Source: Nectonema munidae
Lineage: Eukaryota; Nematomorpha; Nectonematoida; Nectonematidae
Direction: 5' to 3'
Length of the DNA: 64,000 nt
Assembly (NCBI GenBank): GCA_030549495.1
Contig: JAUIRK010000173.1
Coordinates: 372,001 to 436,000, forward strand
How positions within the stretch are numbered: the first letter of the stretch is position 1; every line of letters starts with the position of its first letter. The position numbers and the translations under genes are program-made. This document shows positions 24,640-34,983 of this stretch, in pieces. The notes beneath the pieces are model-generated. The model worked only from the letters and a program-made list of their open reading frames with translations, was not told the DNA's origin and searched no databases.

Positions 24640-25546
24640 TTTTTTTAGGATGGATGAATGCCTAACTCTATCAAACGCCTTTCAGAGGTCAAAAAGGAAA
24701 AGTATTGTGTAATCTTTATTTTCCAAAATTTCAATCATTTTTTCAGGAGTGAAAAGCTTTAGTCGAATAATGTTCTCGAAACCCAAATTGGTAGTCATTT
24801 AAATAATTTTTAATTGACAATGTATATATTCTTCAAATATTTTTTAGAGTATGGGAAATATTGAGACGGGTATATAATTAACTATAAAATTCTTATCATT
24901 TCTCTTATGTATAGGTATCACTTTGTGAAGCTTAAGGAACTCTGGGAAAGTGAAATTCTTTAAAGAAAGATTTATAGCATAACATAAAACAGTACATATG
25001 CTATATTTTATTGTTTTTTCATTTTTTCTATAACAGTAACCCGTTTGAACAAAGTTCAAATTCAAAAGATTCGATTCCATTGTCATGAAATGGTAAATGT
25101 GGTTGTTTTGATAAAGAACAATTTTGCACAAAGGCAAAGCTTTCATTAAACTTGTTAGCTAAGATTCATCATCATAATTCTACTTTTGCAGATAATGAAG
25201 AAAACATCCCACTATCAAATTTTTCGAATAATTTTTTCCCATTATTCCATTTATTTTAATTTACAGATAAGAAAATTTATCCGAAAAAAAGACATAAGCT
25301 TTGTAATCAGCAATTTCATTCTTTAGGAAAAAGTTGTCAATCAAAGTATCGGTTTCATATCACGTTGGAAATGTAATTGTCGAGACGAGCTATAGTTAAA
25401 TTGTGAGAAAATTTTCTATCTTTAAGAGATCGAAATTAATGCCACCACAAAAGATGTTCAAATTATTTCTATCTATACTGAAATTCAATTTTCAAAGAAA
25501 GAAAAAAAATCAACAAGATCCTTATTGGTAGTTGGCAGCCTGTAAA
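24640..25546 (-). mobile_element. LINE fragment (endonuclease to RT), split by a hAT element
   Basis: Minus-strand CR1/Jockey-like LINE. Reading from 25546 down: VYRLPTTNKDLVDFFSFFE across the insertion junction and NIFCGGINFDLL (the endonuclease GDFN region), DTLIDNFF (the TLIDNIF motif), then 25146-24844 with FPEFLKLHKVIPIHKRND and NYIPVSIFPIL (start of RT). Near 24790 comes YQFGFRE and near 24680 AFDRVRH. The endonuclease part continues beyond the hAT element at 28002-28110 (KKLTVHNVY). Multiple stops. Copy broken first by decay, then by the hAT insertion. Confidence 0.75.
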
Positions 25547-25567
25547 CCCATGATTCCCAAACTGGGT

Positions 25568-25604
<37 letters not shown>

Positions 25605-28001
25605 TGGGGGCGTGAGATGGCTATAAGGGGGGCGTAAGGCCATCTGGAAAATATGACTATTTTGCAAGAAAACGAGAATATACCAGTCATGTGAGTTTTG
25701 CAATGTATGTCTGTGATTGTGTGTGGTGTATAAGACTATGCTTTATGACGGGATTGTATTGTTAATATTTATCTTGTTGACTGCACTGCAGTCACTGTAT
25801 CTATAATGTGTAAATATCGCTTACAGAAATGTCGGTAGCAAAGAAAAGGAAGTTTGTCGATGAGTACATAATGTTTGGCTTCACTTTACCGAGAAAAATG
25901 GAAATCATCTTCCTCAATGTGTCGTTTGCCATGTACTTCCCAGCAATGACGCCTTAAGGCCTAGTCGCCTGGAACGTCATTTGAAGACAAACCATTCTGC
26001 ACTGAATACAAGCCAAATGAGTTTTTCACAGCCAAACTTCACGAGTTAAAACGAATGAAGCTGGACACCACTGGAGCTTTTCATCAGGAGACATTCAAAG
26101 TGGTTGAAGCATCTTACGAAACCTCATTGCTTATTTCAAAAGCAATGAGAAGCTCATTCTGTTGGAGAGAGTCTTGTAAAACCATGCTTACTGAGTGCTG
26201 CAGGTATTGTGCTTGGAGATGAAAGTCACAAGAAGTTATCAAAATATCTCTTTCTGACAACACCGTGAAGCGTCGGATTGATAAGAACTCAGAGGACATT
26301 AAAGAACAAGTTTTGGAGAAAATAAAATCATCTCGCTTTTTTGCAATACATTGTGATGAAACAACTGATTTTGCCCATTGTTGTCAGTTATTGTTTACTC
26401 GCGATTTATGGATGAAGGAACTTTGAAAGAAGAAAAACTTTTCTCAGCAGAACTAGACACAACATCAAGGGCTTCAGATGTGTTTGCAAAAGTTTCAAAT
26501 TTTTTTCAAGAACATAATCTCTCATGGGAAAAGTTAGTCGTTGTCTGAACTGACGGTGCCCCAGCAATGCTTGGATCACGTTCTGGTTTCGTGAAGTTAG
26601 TCAAAGAAAAGAATCAAGCAATAACTGTTACTCACTGTGTTATTGACAGACAAGCCTTAGTTGCCAAGACTCTACCAGACGAACTACTCTTGTCACTAAA
26701 CTTGGCCATTAAAGTAGTAAATTTTGTGAAAAAGAGGTCTTTAAATTCTAGACTTTTTACAGCTCTTTGTACAGATTTAAGGACTGATCACAAATCTCTT
26801 CTTTTCCACACAGAGGTCCATTGGTTGTCCAAGAGAAATATGCTGACTCGCCTATATGAGCTGAAGGATGAAGTGAAAGTTTTTCTACAAAGCCAGAAGA
26901 AAGAAAATTTACATGATGCATTCTCAGAAGAAAAGTTTCAGCATAAACTAGCATATCTTGTGATTTTTTTGAGGCAATCAACAACCTAAATTTGAAGGTT
27001 CAAGGGAGGAATACAACCATTATTGCACATTAAGAAGCAATCAATGCTTTCACGGAGAAAATCTTCATTTTCTCATCTCAATGAACATATGTCTGAAAAG
27101 AATGACCTTGAACAGTATGGTGAAGACATGAAGAAAGAAATTTTATCTCATTTAGACTCCCTTTCTAAAGAATTTGTGCACTATTTTCCAGATATTTCCA
27201 TGGACAAAATTATTTGGAAGCTGATACGAAACCCATTCAATATTAATGTAGACTTGCTGGGAGATCATCTGCAAGAGAAAGCCATAGATTTGAAGTGTGA
27301 CTAAACTGCGGAAGATAATTTCCAGACGACCATTAAGCTGGAAGAATTTTGGGTGAAATATCTCCCTATTTACCCTAAACTTGGAGAAGAAGCACTTCGT
27401 TTATTGATTTCCTTTTCATCAACTTATCTCTGTGAAGTGGGTTTCTCAACTCTTGTTGTACTGAAAACAAAACAGCGAAATCGTCTGCTCGTAGGAATTG
27501 AATTGCGTTGTCCTCTTTGAGGCCTAGAATTTCTGATCTAGTGAAAATCAAACAACATCATCCATTACACTCATAATTGAAATTATTTCAGCTTTTATTT
27601 CTTTTTCAAGGATTTAGTATTAGCCCAAAGAAACTTTCAATTTTTTTTCAGTGATAGTGTTGCAAGTTCCCTTTAATATTTTTTATTTATATAAATATAT
27701 GGCAATTTCGCTATGTATGTGCATGAACACGTACTAATTATTGCTGCATAATAAATGTCTTATGCTTGTATTACAAATGAATTTATTTGTTTTCATCCAT
27801 GGTGCACCAGGAGAAAATATATTTTCCTTTCCAAAACTTCCTAAAGATATAAAAATTATATAATGAAACTATTATGAATATATAAAGTTTATTATATCAT
27901 GCATATCTTTTATATATGCTCGTTGGATATAGGAGGGGGCAGCCTGCGGATTTTATGGAAGTCAAAAGGGGGCGTGAAGCAGAAAAGTTTGGGAACCACT
28001 G
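25547..28001 (+). mobile_element. Decayed hAT element inserted in a LINE
   Basis: About 2.45 kb with inverted ends sharing TTCCCAAACT: CCATGATTCCCAAACT at left and CAGTGGTTCCCAAACT at right read inward. A long C run follows at 25571-25604. Flanks CCTGTAAA (25539-25546) and CATGTAAA (28002-28009) form a 7-of-8 target duplication. It lies inside the endonuclease region of the LINE, so it is younger than that LINE copy. Its transposase is heavily decayed, so it is clearly older than the element at 12844. Confidence 0.85.
25829..27540 (+). pseudogene. hAT transposase pseudogene (ZBED/SCAND3-like)
   Basis: Starts MSVAKKRKFVDEYIMFGF. A BED finger is recognisable in another frame (CVVCHVLPSND, then RLERHLKTNH). 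Later pieces: FFAIHCDETTDF with the first catalytic Asp, VVxTDGAPAMLGSR near 26550 with the second, and HTEVHWLSKRNMLTRLYELKDEV at 26810-26870. The C terminus has YLCEVGFSTLVVLKTKQRNRL near 27425-27485, where the usual CExxFS reads CEVGFS. Stops and frame changes occur about every 300-400 bp, so the gene is dead. Confidence 0.85.
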
Positions 28002-28110
28002 CATGTAAACATTATGAACAGTAAGTTTTTTCCGTTTGGGTAGATAATCTTTACCATGTGGAGAAGAATGCTCTACATTTAACAGCCTGCATCATTAAGA
28101 AAAATGTAAA

Positions 28111-29310
28111 ATCATTCTTTTTCAAAAAAGAAAATATTTCTGTGGCAAATTTGAGTACTACAATTTTTTTATGTTTTTAATGTCTTTGAAAAAAGAACTT
28201 CAAAAATTTTGTCTGGATCAACCATATTTTTATAGCCTTTTTAGTTAGTAAGCTCTTTTCAACATCTTGAGAAATTACAAAAGAAATTTTATGTAGTAAT
28301 ACTTTTGTTAGTACTGTTTTTAGATTCTCTTCTTTTTTAGTAAACTTTCTGCTTTGATTAGATTATTATCATTATCAGGAAAACGTAGCCTTAAAACTTT
28401 TTTGTCTTTTTGTTAGATACCACTTTAACATTATTTAGAATAGAGAATGTTTTTTGGGCCAATTCATCAATTTTTAAGCTTTCTGATCTTACATATGAAG
28501 TGTCTTGTTTATTTCTTTCAGTCATCAAGGCTTCAACAAGGAGCAAAGGAATTAGCAAAATCAAGATTGCTTTGGTATTTTAACTACAAATAAGAAAGGA
28601 TATGTTGAATATAATTTATATAAATAGTCGCACATTCTATTATAATATAATCAATTATACGTATATTTACATCACATCTTGGAAAGTGCATAACCATTTG
28701 CTCTAAAATAAAAAGACATAAATTATACAATCGGTTCTAGGTTTACGCTTCCTAATCTGCGAAATAGTTTGAACTGCTTTACGGACAAAATCTTTAATAC
28801 CGGAGTCCCCACTTTTACCCTCAGGCACTATTTTGGTCGCATTGTTATATAACCAGTCATAAAGCCTGGGAAGTTTTGCTCTTTTAAAATTGCGCTATAC
28901 TATTCTGGAGTTGAATTACAATGTTATTCTTCAGCATTTTAGTAACTTGATTTTTGTTGCAAATAAAATAGGGAGTGAGCTCTCAAAAACTCACTTTAAC
29001 CAAGTTGTAGAATTTGATCATTCGATTTTTTTCAAGTATAATATCATAACGCTTTTCATCGAACTTAGGACGATTGCTTAGGCAAATCGAAACAAACTGA
29101 ATTTAAAGTAGAAACAGTTGTTGTTCAGTGAGTACGATTTAAGGACATGTATAGATACTATTAAATTTCCAATCTCATACAGAGTGTTGTAAAACATGCA
29201 TGGGCAACTTTTTTTAATCTATATGCTTAATTAAGTTCTCAGAGCGTTGTAGGGAGTAGAGTTCAATATTATATCTTCTGGAAAATATATTTATATATTC
29301 TGAAGTACTC
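28111..29310. other. No gene recognised
   Basis: The left part may hold the 5' portion of the split minus-strand LINE, but no motif could be confirmed. The right part is AT-rich with nothing supported. Confidence 0.4.
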
Positions 29311-29676
29311 TTTTTTTTTTTTTTTTTTTTATTATAAGCAAGATTTTTATCTACACAAGAAGAAATACACACGCAAAAAATATAAAAGGGTTTCCAGGGT
29401 TTTTATGCTTATGTCTTTGTAGTCTTAGCCTGGGCTGTGAGAAGTGCATAAGTTGTGATGATTCCTGGATGTTTCCTTGCGGAGTCTCAGCCTGGGCGAG
29501 CATTTGCGAGGTATCTTCTTGTTTGTTCTAAAAAATCTCATGTGTTATAATAAAAAACAAGAAGAGCTTTTTTATAGGGTGGGTGTTATTGGGTGGGAGT
29601 TCAGATAGTGTCGCGCAAAAGAAGAAGAATGAGCGCTATCATTTTGCGTGGGCTTTTATAGTCAGGCCCATAGCGT

Positions 29677-29743
29677 CCACCATTTGGTGGGAATTCTCAT
29701 CTGTTAATCGAAATTCGATTAACAGACGGATCATATCCGTCTG
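29677..29743. repeat. Three adjacent perfect hairpins in the retroelement 3' region
   Basis: Three inverted repeats lie almost end to end: 29677-29690 (6-bp arms, CCACCA/TGGTGG), 29701-29725 (12-bp arms around a single base) and 29723-29743 (9-bp arms, CAGACGGAT/ATCCGTCTG). They sit just downstream of the RT-RNase H frame in the element's orientation. An RNA-level role such as replication or 3' end formation is possible but unproven. Confidence 0.75.
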
Positions 29744-29796
29744 CGCCCGCCTTGCTGACGCGAGGGAGGGTGCTAACTGCTTTAGAGAAGCCGCTA

Positions 29797-32376
29797 TTAG
29801 TAGGTAATTATCTTTTGCAAAATATAGTGCAGCTTTGACCATTCTTGTTCCATTCTTTGGGAAAGTTGGTTGTTAAGGCGAACCCTGAGGTTGCCTAACT
29901 GCCTTGTGGTTCCCTGGGGAACTGGGGTCCTGGAAGGAGTGTCCGCTGGATTTTCTTCAGTCGGAACATGATCGATATTCCTTCGGAGGAGCAGGAATGA
30001 TGATTCTTGTGACGACAGTACCATCAGGATTAGAGCTAGAGACTTCTGGGAGTCGCCACCACAGTTTTTGCAAATTGCTATGGCTGTAGTGGAATCGGAT
30101 CTGATGGTTGTTCTCGGATATAGCCATGTCCCGATGATGATTGCAAGAAGTTCTAGGTCTACTATCGACCAGTCTTGCTTGTAAAGGATTTGGATGCTGT
30201 GGGTTTGATGGTTGTTCCAAAACCCCAAACCTGAGAAGGACGCATCCACGAATGTTTGTTGTGTCCAATTTTCAAACTCTGTCATTGGCCATGGCTCTTT
30301 GATTGTTTGTGTGGCCAGACCAATGAGAGAGTTGAAGATTTCTTTGTTTTGATTGGATTTTATAATTTTGAAGAGGTGACTGAAAAATCTTGGTCTGTTC
30401 GTTAACGTTCCTAGGAAATAGTTAATTATGCCCAACACTCTTTGGTACCATTTTAGAGGAATGTTCCATGATCCTGATGAGGCTCCAATTAACGCTATTA
30501 TAGCCTTCATAATTGGAACTTTCTTATTCTCGGGTATCTTCATTTTCCTTGCTTTAAGGTCGATGATAACCCCTAGGTACGAAATCGTCTGTGTTGGGTG
30601 AATTTGGGATTTTTGAGCATTAATCACAATCCCACATTCTGAGGTGAGGAATTCCACGAACTTTGGAACCATTACTTCCAGTGATTCTTTCGTTTCTCCT
30701 AAGATTAGGAAGTCATTGAGGTATAATATGATGGACAGTTGAGTATGAGAATTTCTTTCCAGAAAAACCCCTTTTAGGGCCTTGAGGGTGGCTTGGAGAA
30801 CTGCCGATGAGAAGTTTGCCCCCATTGGCAGTCGGTTGAATTTATACCACTCTCTTTTTCTTCCTTGGATGCAGAAAGCATTTTGCCAAGACCGGGCAAT
30901 ACGTATCCCGTAGAAAGCATCTTTAAGGTTTAGCCGGGATGCCCATTTCCAGTTTTCGGGGATATTGCGAAGCATAAAGGGGGCCGTGAGTTTCAGCTTT
31001 GGAGTTTTAAAGAGCTCCGAAGAGAAAGCGAAGTTGGCCACAAGACGCATTTTTCCCTCGTTTTTGGGGACCAGAAAACATGAGCTTGCTATTTTAATCT
31101 GGCTAGTGGGCGTAATTATGCCCTCTTTCATAAGCTTGGGGAGCACCTGAGTGTCGATAAAATCTATTTGGTTCTGTGGTGGAAGCGAGAATCTAGAGAA
31201 GGAGCCGAATTTCTCATTTGACGAGATGTGTGGCACGTATCCATGGGCCAGGATCTTTCGGATCTTTTTGTTTCTCAAGTCATGCGGGCTTTTGAAGGTT
31301 GGGCAGGAACATGTGAAACTAGGATTTTTTGGCAGCTCTAAGCTTGTGGTGTCTTTTAGGAAGGTTGACACGCAGTTCTTTAAAACCGTGGACAAGAAGA
31401 AGGATTCAATAGGAAAATCCGGGTCCGGGTTTTCGCTGCCGGCTTCGGTCTTTGTAGAGGAGATCTCTAGGTCGCCCACTTTAGTTTGGTTGTTATCAGG
31501 GTCCTGGGACCCGATTTCCACTTTGAGGGAGGTGGACTCATCTTGGTCACCTATCTTGATGAGCACTGGTTCGCCCGAGTCGGGCCCCTCTGGAGGGTCG
31601 GTGCTATCATCCTCTGGGTCTCCTGAGAGGACGGTGGTAAAGATCTTTCTCCATTGTTCAGGAGTGAGTGAGTCTTTGTTGTCAAGATAGTTCCTAACAA
31701 ATTCTTCCCATGTTGACAATTCGTCACTAGCGGGTGGAGTGATCAGAAAATCAGGGTCTGGGCAGGTTACCTCCGGAAAAGGCAATGGTAACAAAATGTC
31801 CAGCTCGGGCAGTGGTCCAGTATTGGGAGGAGACTGCGGGCCGAGTAGTGAGTCTAGATCATCCATAGTAACAAATTCCGGGACCTCTCCTAAGAGGTCG
31901 TCTATATCCGCTAGGGACGGGAGTTCTGGAACTAAGGCGCCCCTTGGGGCGGAGTCGGAGATCCTGGGATCTTGGTGAGAAGGCGGCTGGCCGCACGTTC
32001 CCTGTAAGGTGGGAGAAACGTTTCTAGCCCTCCTGGCTGGAAGGTATCTCCCTGAGAATTCTAAGGTATTTGGAGGGTCTGGACCCCTGAAGAGCACCCC
32101 TCCCTGTCCTATGCGTCGTTGAGACCCTAGGGTCTGGCGGGGCGCAGCGGGACGATAATGAAGACTACTTGGGTCTTTGGAGCACTTCCAGGTGCGAGGA
32201 GCGCAGGGAGACTGCCGAAACCTGGGTTTCGGTGTCTCAACCCACTGTTGATCCACACCCAATAACACCCTCTTCATAGCAAGTTTATTTCTTCTGACCT
32301 CTCGCTCGGGGAGCGGGAGGAGCTCTTCTCGGCCGAAAGGTAGAGGTCGCCGGAGCTGGCGTGGGAGGTAAGCCAC
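29797..32376 (-). CDS. RT-RNase H polyprotein ORF of the retroelement fossil
   Basis: 859-codon frame overlapping the gag-like frame by 92 bp in a different frame, so expression by frameshifting or a separate start is plausible for this type of element. About the first 330 residues are acidic and low-complexity with no recognised domain and no visible protease. The reverse transcriptase follows (SCFLVPKNEGKMRLVANF, SRLNLKDAFYGI, KFNRLPMGANFSS, SYLGVIIDLKARKM). RNase H comes next (TFVDASFSGLGFW, DLELLAII, TIRSDSTTAIAI, HVPTEENPADTPSR). The frame stops soon after, with no integrase or recombinase domain. Confidence 0.75.
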   Translation of the reverse strand: MAYLPRQLRRPLPFGREELLPLPEREVRRNKLAMKRVLLGVDQQWVETPKPRFRQSPCAPRTWKCSKDPSSLHYRPAAPRQTLGSQRRIGQGGVLFRGPDPPNTLEFSGRYLPARRARNVSPTLQGTCGQPPSHQDPRISDSAPRGALVPELPSLADIDDLLGEVPEFVTMDDLDSLLGPQSPPNTGPLPELDILLPLPFPEVTCPDPDFLITPPASDELSTWEEFVRNYLDNKDSLTPEQWRKIFTTVLSGDPEDDSTDPPEGPDSGEPVLIKIGDQDESTSLKVEIGSQDPDNNQTKVGDLEISSTKTEAGSENPDPDFPIESFFLSTVLKNCVSTFLKDTTSLELPKNPSFTCSCPTFKSPHDLRNKKIRKILAHGYVPHISSNEKFGSFSRFSLPPQNQIDFIDTQVLPKLMKEGIITPTSQIKIASSCFLVPKNEGKMRLVANFAFSSELFKTPKLKLTAPFMLRNIPENWKWASRLNLKDAFYGIRIARSWQNAFCIQGRKREWYKFNRLPMGANFSSAVLQATLKALKGVFLERNSHTQLSIILYLNDFLILGETKESLEVMVPKFVEFLTSECGIVINAQKSQIHPTQTISYLGVIIDLKARKMKIPENKKVPIMKAIIALIGASSGSWNIPLKWYQRVLGIINYFLGTLTNRPRFFSHLFKIIKSNQNKEIFNSLIGLATQTIKEPWPMTEFENWTQQTFVDASFSGLGFWNNHQTHSIQILYKQDWSIVDLELLAIIIGTWLYPRTTIRSDSTTAIAICKNCGGDSQKSLALILMVLSSQESSFLLLRRNIDHVPTEENPADTPSRTPVPQGTTRQLGNLRVRLNNQLSQRMEQEWSKLHYILQKIITY

Positions 32377-32956
32377 TGATGTGCGCTGCAGAGAGAGTCG
32401 AAGATGAAGACGAGCCGGCTACGGACCAACTGGCGTGAAGTGCCAAAATGTTGGTCCGTAACGAGTTGTGAAGCGTTGTTAACTCGTCATTGGTGAGGCT
32501 ATCCAGGTGTTTAGCTACTAACGAGAGATAGGTCATCAGAACTTCGTCTTTGGTGTGAAGTTCTCGTCTAGGAGCCATCTCCTGGATAATGCGGATCCTC
32601 TGGGCGGCCAAATCTCTAGGCGGAGTGTTATAAATTCCAGTCTCTCCATGATCCAAAGTTCCGTAACCCAGAGGGTAACCGAACGGAGTTTGAGGAGCGA
32701 ACTGAGGGACGGGAAAAAACGTCTGCGCCTGGGAAGTTGGCATAGGTCCAGGAGGAGGAGGAGGAGAAGCCGGTTGGGAAACGGTGCGTAGGTTTTCAAA
32801 TTCGAGAGTCAGGAGTTGCAGTTGATCGCGGATGGCTTGTATTGAAGAAGCGGTATGGGCCGTATGCGGATCAATGACTGATTCGCGGCGGTCCAACCTA
32901 AACGCCATTCCGGGAGTGTCCCCTGCTTGTACCACATTGTACCGCATTGGGGACAT
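32285..32956 (-). CDS. Gag-like ORF of the retroelement fossil
   Basis: About 223 residues from the first ATG (MSPMRYNVV). Seen: an N-terminal part with a short coiled-coil-like segment (IRDQLQLLTLEFENLRTV), a proline-rich middle, an alpha-helical stretch (MTYLSLVAKHLDSLTNDELT), and a basic tail rich in Arg, Pro and Ala that could bind nucleic acid. No zinc knuckle is present. The position upstream of and overlapping the polymerase frame, plus the basic tail, support a capsid/nucleocapsid role. The sequence itself is not one I recognise. Confidence 0.5.
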   Translation of the reverse strand: MSPMRYNVVQAGDTPGMAFRLDRRESVIDPHTAHTASSIQAIRDQLQLLTLEFENLRTVSQPASPPPPPGPMPTSQAQTFFPVPQFAPQTPFGYPLGYGTLDHGETGIYNTPPRDLAAQRIRIIQEMAPRRELHTKDEVLMTYLSLVAKHLDSLTNDELTTLHNSLRTNILALHASWSVAGSSSSSTLSAAHISGLPPTPAPATSTFRPRRAPPAPRARGQKK

Positions 32957-33266
32957 GCCTCTGGCCCGAAAAACGAAGGCTTTCTTGATGTTGATAAAGT
33001 TCAAAAACTTGCAGAGCTTATTAAATTAGATCCACAGTCATCTTTGTTTGCAGCGAAATGCTTGGTGGCCAAAAATTTGATCCTCAAAGAGTTTGATGTC
33101 ACCATGCACAAAGACATGGGAGATATCTGTTCGTTATTGTATCCCTTCCGAACGGGATTCTCGTTGGTTTACCAACTGTACTCAGCTGCACTTACCTCTG
33201 GTGCCAGTTCCGCTGTGTGTGAAGCATCCTTTTCCACACTAACGAGAGTGCTGACATCCTATAGAC

Positions 33267-34983
33267 CAGTGCTCTTCAAATTTTTTTTGTCGCGACCCCT
33301 TTTTGGAAAAATTTTTTTTTCGTGACCCACCAAAATTTTTTATAAATAAAAAATAAGTTAATGGAGTGAAAAAGTTTATTCCTTCGAAAAATCAACATAG
33401 CTAAACATGAAATAAAATATATTTTACTTTTTTTATTTATTTATAAAAGAATTCACAGAAATAAGCATATGTACGAAAAAATAAGGGGTTATGAAAGATA
33501 ATAGCAGTTAAAATCCTATATCATTATTAAGATTATATCATTTAATTTGAATCAATAAGATTGATGCGATTGCATTTTTTGCATAAAAGATCAAATCTAG
33601 GCTCTAACTTTGTCAAAGCTGGTCTTAGTACGGTTTCGATACATTTCAAATTTGCTCGATGTTTTGTTTTTAGGTTAGTTAATGCCGAAAAAGCACTTTC
33701 GCATAAATAAGTCGATGCAAATGGTAGAAGAGTGTTTATTGCAAGCTGAGATAATTTCGAATATTCTGAATCAAGACCAGACCAAAACGATATGAGACTC
33801 ATTTTAGCGAACGTGATTTTTAAAGAAGAATCAGAAGAAAGTTCTGTCAATTCTTCCTGAACCTTTACTGTAAGATTACTCACTTTTTCGACATCAACAT
33901 CAAATGGATTTTGAATCCAAGCAAATTGGCTCATGTCTGATTCTTTGAGAAAATACTTTTTGAAATTTTCTGCTAAACTTACTAAATGAGCGATTATGAT
34001 GGGTTTAACTTTTTCAAAACTTAGTGCGTTTTTGGTTATGAACTCTCCCAAACATGGAAACATTTCGTATGTGTTTCTTTTCACATTAATCAACCAAACA
34101 TTAGTTTTTTTAATGAAACCTTGAATTTTCGAAGTTAATGTAAAAATATTTGTGTTTGCACCTTGCAATGATATGTTGAGTTCATTAAGTTTGTCAAGAA
34201 TATCTGATAAATAACAAAGTTTAGAAACCCAGTCTTCATTGTAAAAGTATCTTACCAAATCCGAGTTATTACTTGATAAAAATAACATGACTTCATTTTT
34301 TAATGTCAGTAGCCTTCTTAAAGCTCGACCTCTTGAAAGCCATCTAATATTCGTGTGGAGCAGCAAAGATTCAAATTCTGAGCCCATTTCTTTGCAAAAA
34401 TTCGTAAAGAGTCGAGTATTAAGAGCACGGGATTTAATGTAATTGATTATTTTCACTGAATCTTGTAGCACTTCACACAATTCTTCGCTAATTTTTTTTG
34501 TTGATAGCACCTCCCGATGAATATGCAATGAGTGAAGGTTACTTCCTTTTTACAAACGGATCTGACTTTACTGTGGAAGCCAACATTCTTTCCTGTCATT
34601 GCGGCTGCACCATCTGTGCAAACTCCAACACAGTCAGCTCATTTTAATCCGACTTCTTCAAAAAATTCGTCTACTTTTTGAAACATTGCCCCACCTGTAG
34701 CGTGTGCTTCCAATGGCTTGCAAAAAAGTAAATCTCCATGAAGATCATTGTGGTAGCAATACCTTACATACACTAATAATTGTGCCATGTTTTTTGAATT
34801 TTCTTTAATTATTTCTAGTAATTGTTCATGTAAGTCCTCGCTAATTTTCGTAATTCTTCTGCTCACTGTGGTGTCAGCCATAGGAATTTTTTTTAATTCG
34901 TTCGCATATTTTTGTCCGATGAGAATTTTTCTATGGTTACGCGACTCCCCTGGGGGTCGCGACCCCCACTTTGAAGACCTCTG
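33267..34983 (-). mobile_element. hAT element nested in another hAT, perfect TSD
   Basis: 1717 bp. Inverted ends: CAGTGCTCTTCAAA at left, CAGAGGTCTTCAAA at right read inward, each followed by GTCGCGACCCC-type sequence. Perfect 8-bp target duplication CTATAGAC at 33259-33266 and 34984-34991. It interrupts the plus-strand transposase of the older hAT element exactly between codons for SYR and RRSM. The transposase inside runs on the minus strand and lacks its N-terminal third, so the copy is non-autonomous. Confidence 0.93.
33542..34881 (-). pseudogene. hAT transposase, N-terminally deleted (ZBED5-like)
   Basis: Two minus-strand frames. 34881-34639 encodes MADTTVSRRITKISEDLHEQLLEII and MFQKVDEFFEEVGLK, then a stop, then the CVGVCTDGAAAMTGK segment with the second catalytic Asp. 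34528-33542 (328 aa) covers LLLHTNIRWLSRGRALRRLLTLKNEV and the C-terminal STYLCESAFSALTNLKTKHR, with the Glu of the DDE set. The BED finger and first Asp region are missing. Closely related to proteins annotated as ZBED5 or SPIN-type hAT transposases in animals. Confidence 0.85.

Larger units (their letters stand above)
29311..32985 (-). mobile_element. Virus-like retroelement fossil, DIRS-like RT-RNase H, poly(A)-ended
   Basis: A block much richer in G and C than its surroundings, read on the minus strand. It carries a gag-like frame, then an overlapping RT-RNase H frame, then about 470 bp of 3' sequence with three adjacent hairpins, and ends in a 20-nt poly(A) (seen as T at 29311-29330). 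No long terminal repeats, integrase or tyrosine recombinase were found. RNase H motifs (SDSTTAIAI, CGGD) are closest to the DIRS order, while HVPTEENPAD also recalls BEL/Pao and pararetroviral RNase H. It looks close to whole in its two frames. The right edge adjoins a hAT transposase remnant at about 32985 and is approximate. Family assignment is tentative. Confidence 0.7.

Noticed and set aside
25571-25604. G-quadruplex or regulatory poly(C) tract
   Set aside because: Long G/C runs in this window occur just inside hAT or TTAA element ends and are best explained as terminal features of those elements, with slippage.
31151-31978. Serine/glycine-rich plus-strand open frames
   Set aside because: They are antisense shadows of the acidic, low-complexity part of the retroelement polymerase frame.
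29797-32376. Hepadnavirus-like polymerase, because of NPADTPSR and the overlapping capsid-like frame
   Set aside because: The SDSTTAIAI and CGGD signatures fit DIRS-type RNase H better, and no terminal protein domain or surface frame could be recognised. It is kept only as a possibility to be settled by phylogeny.
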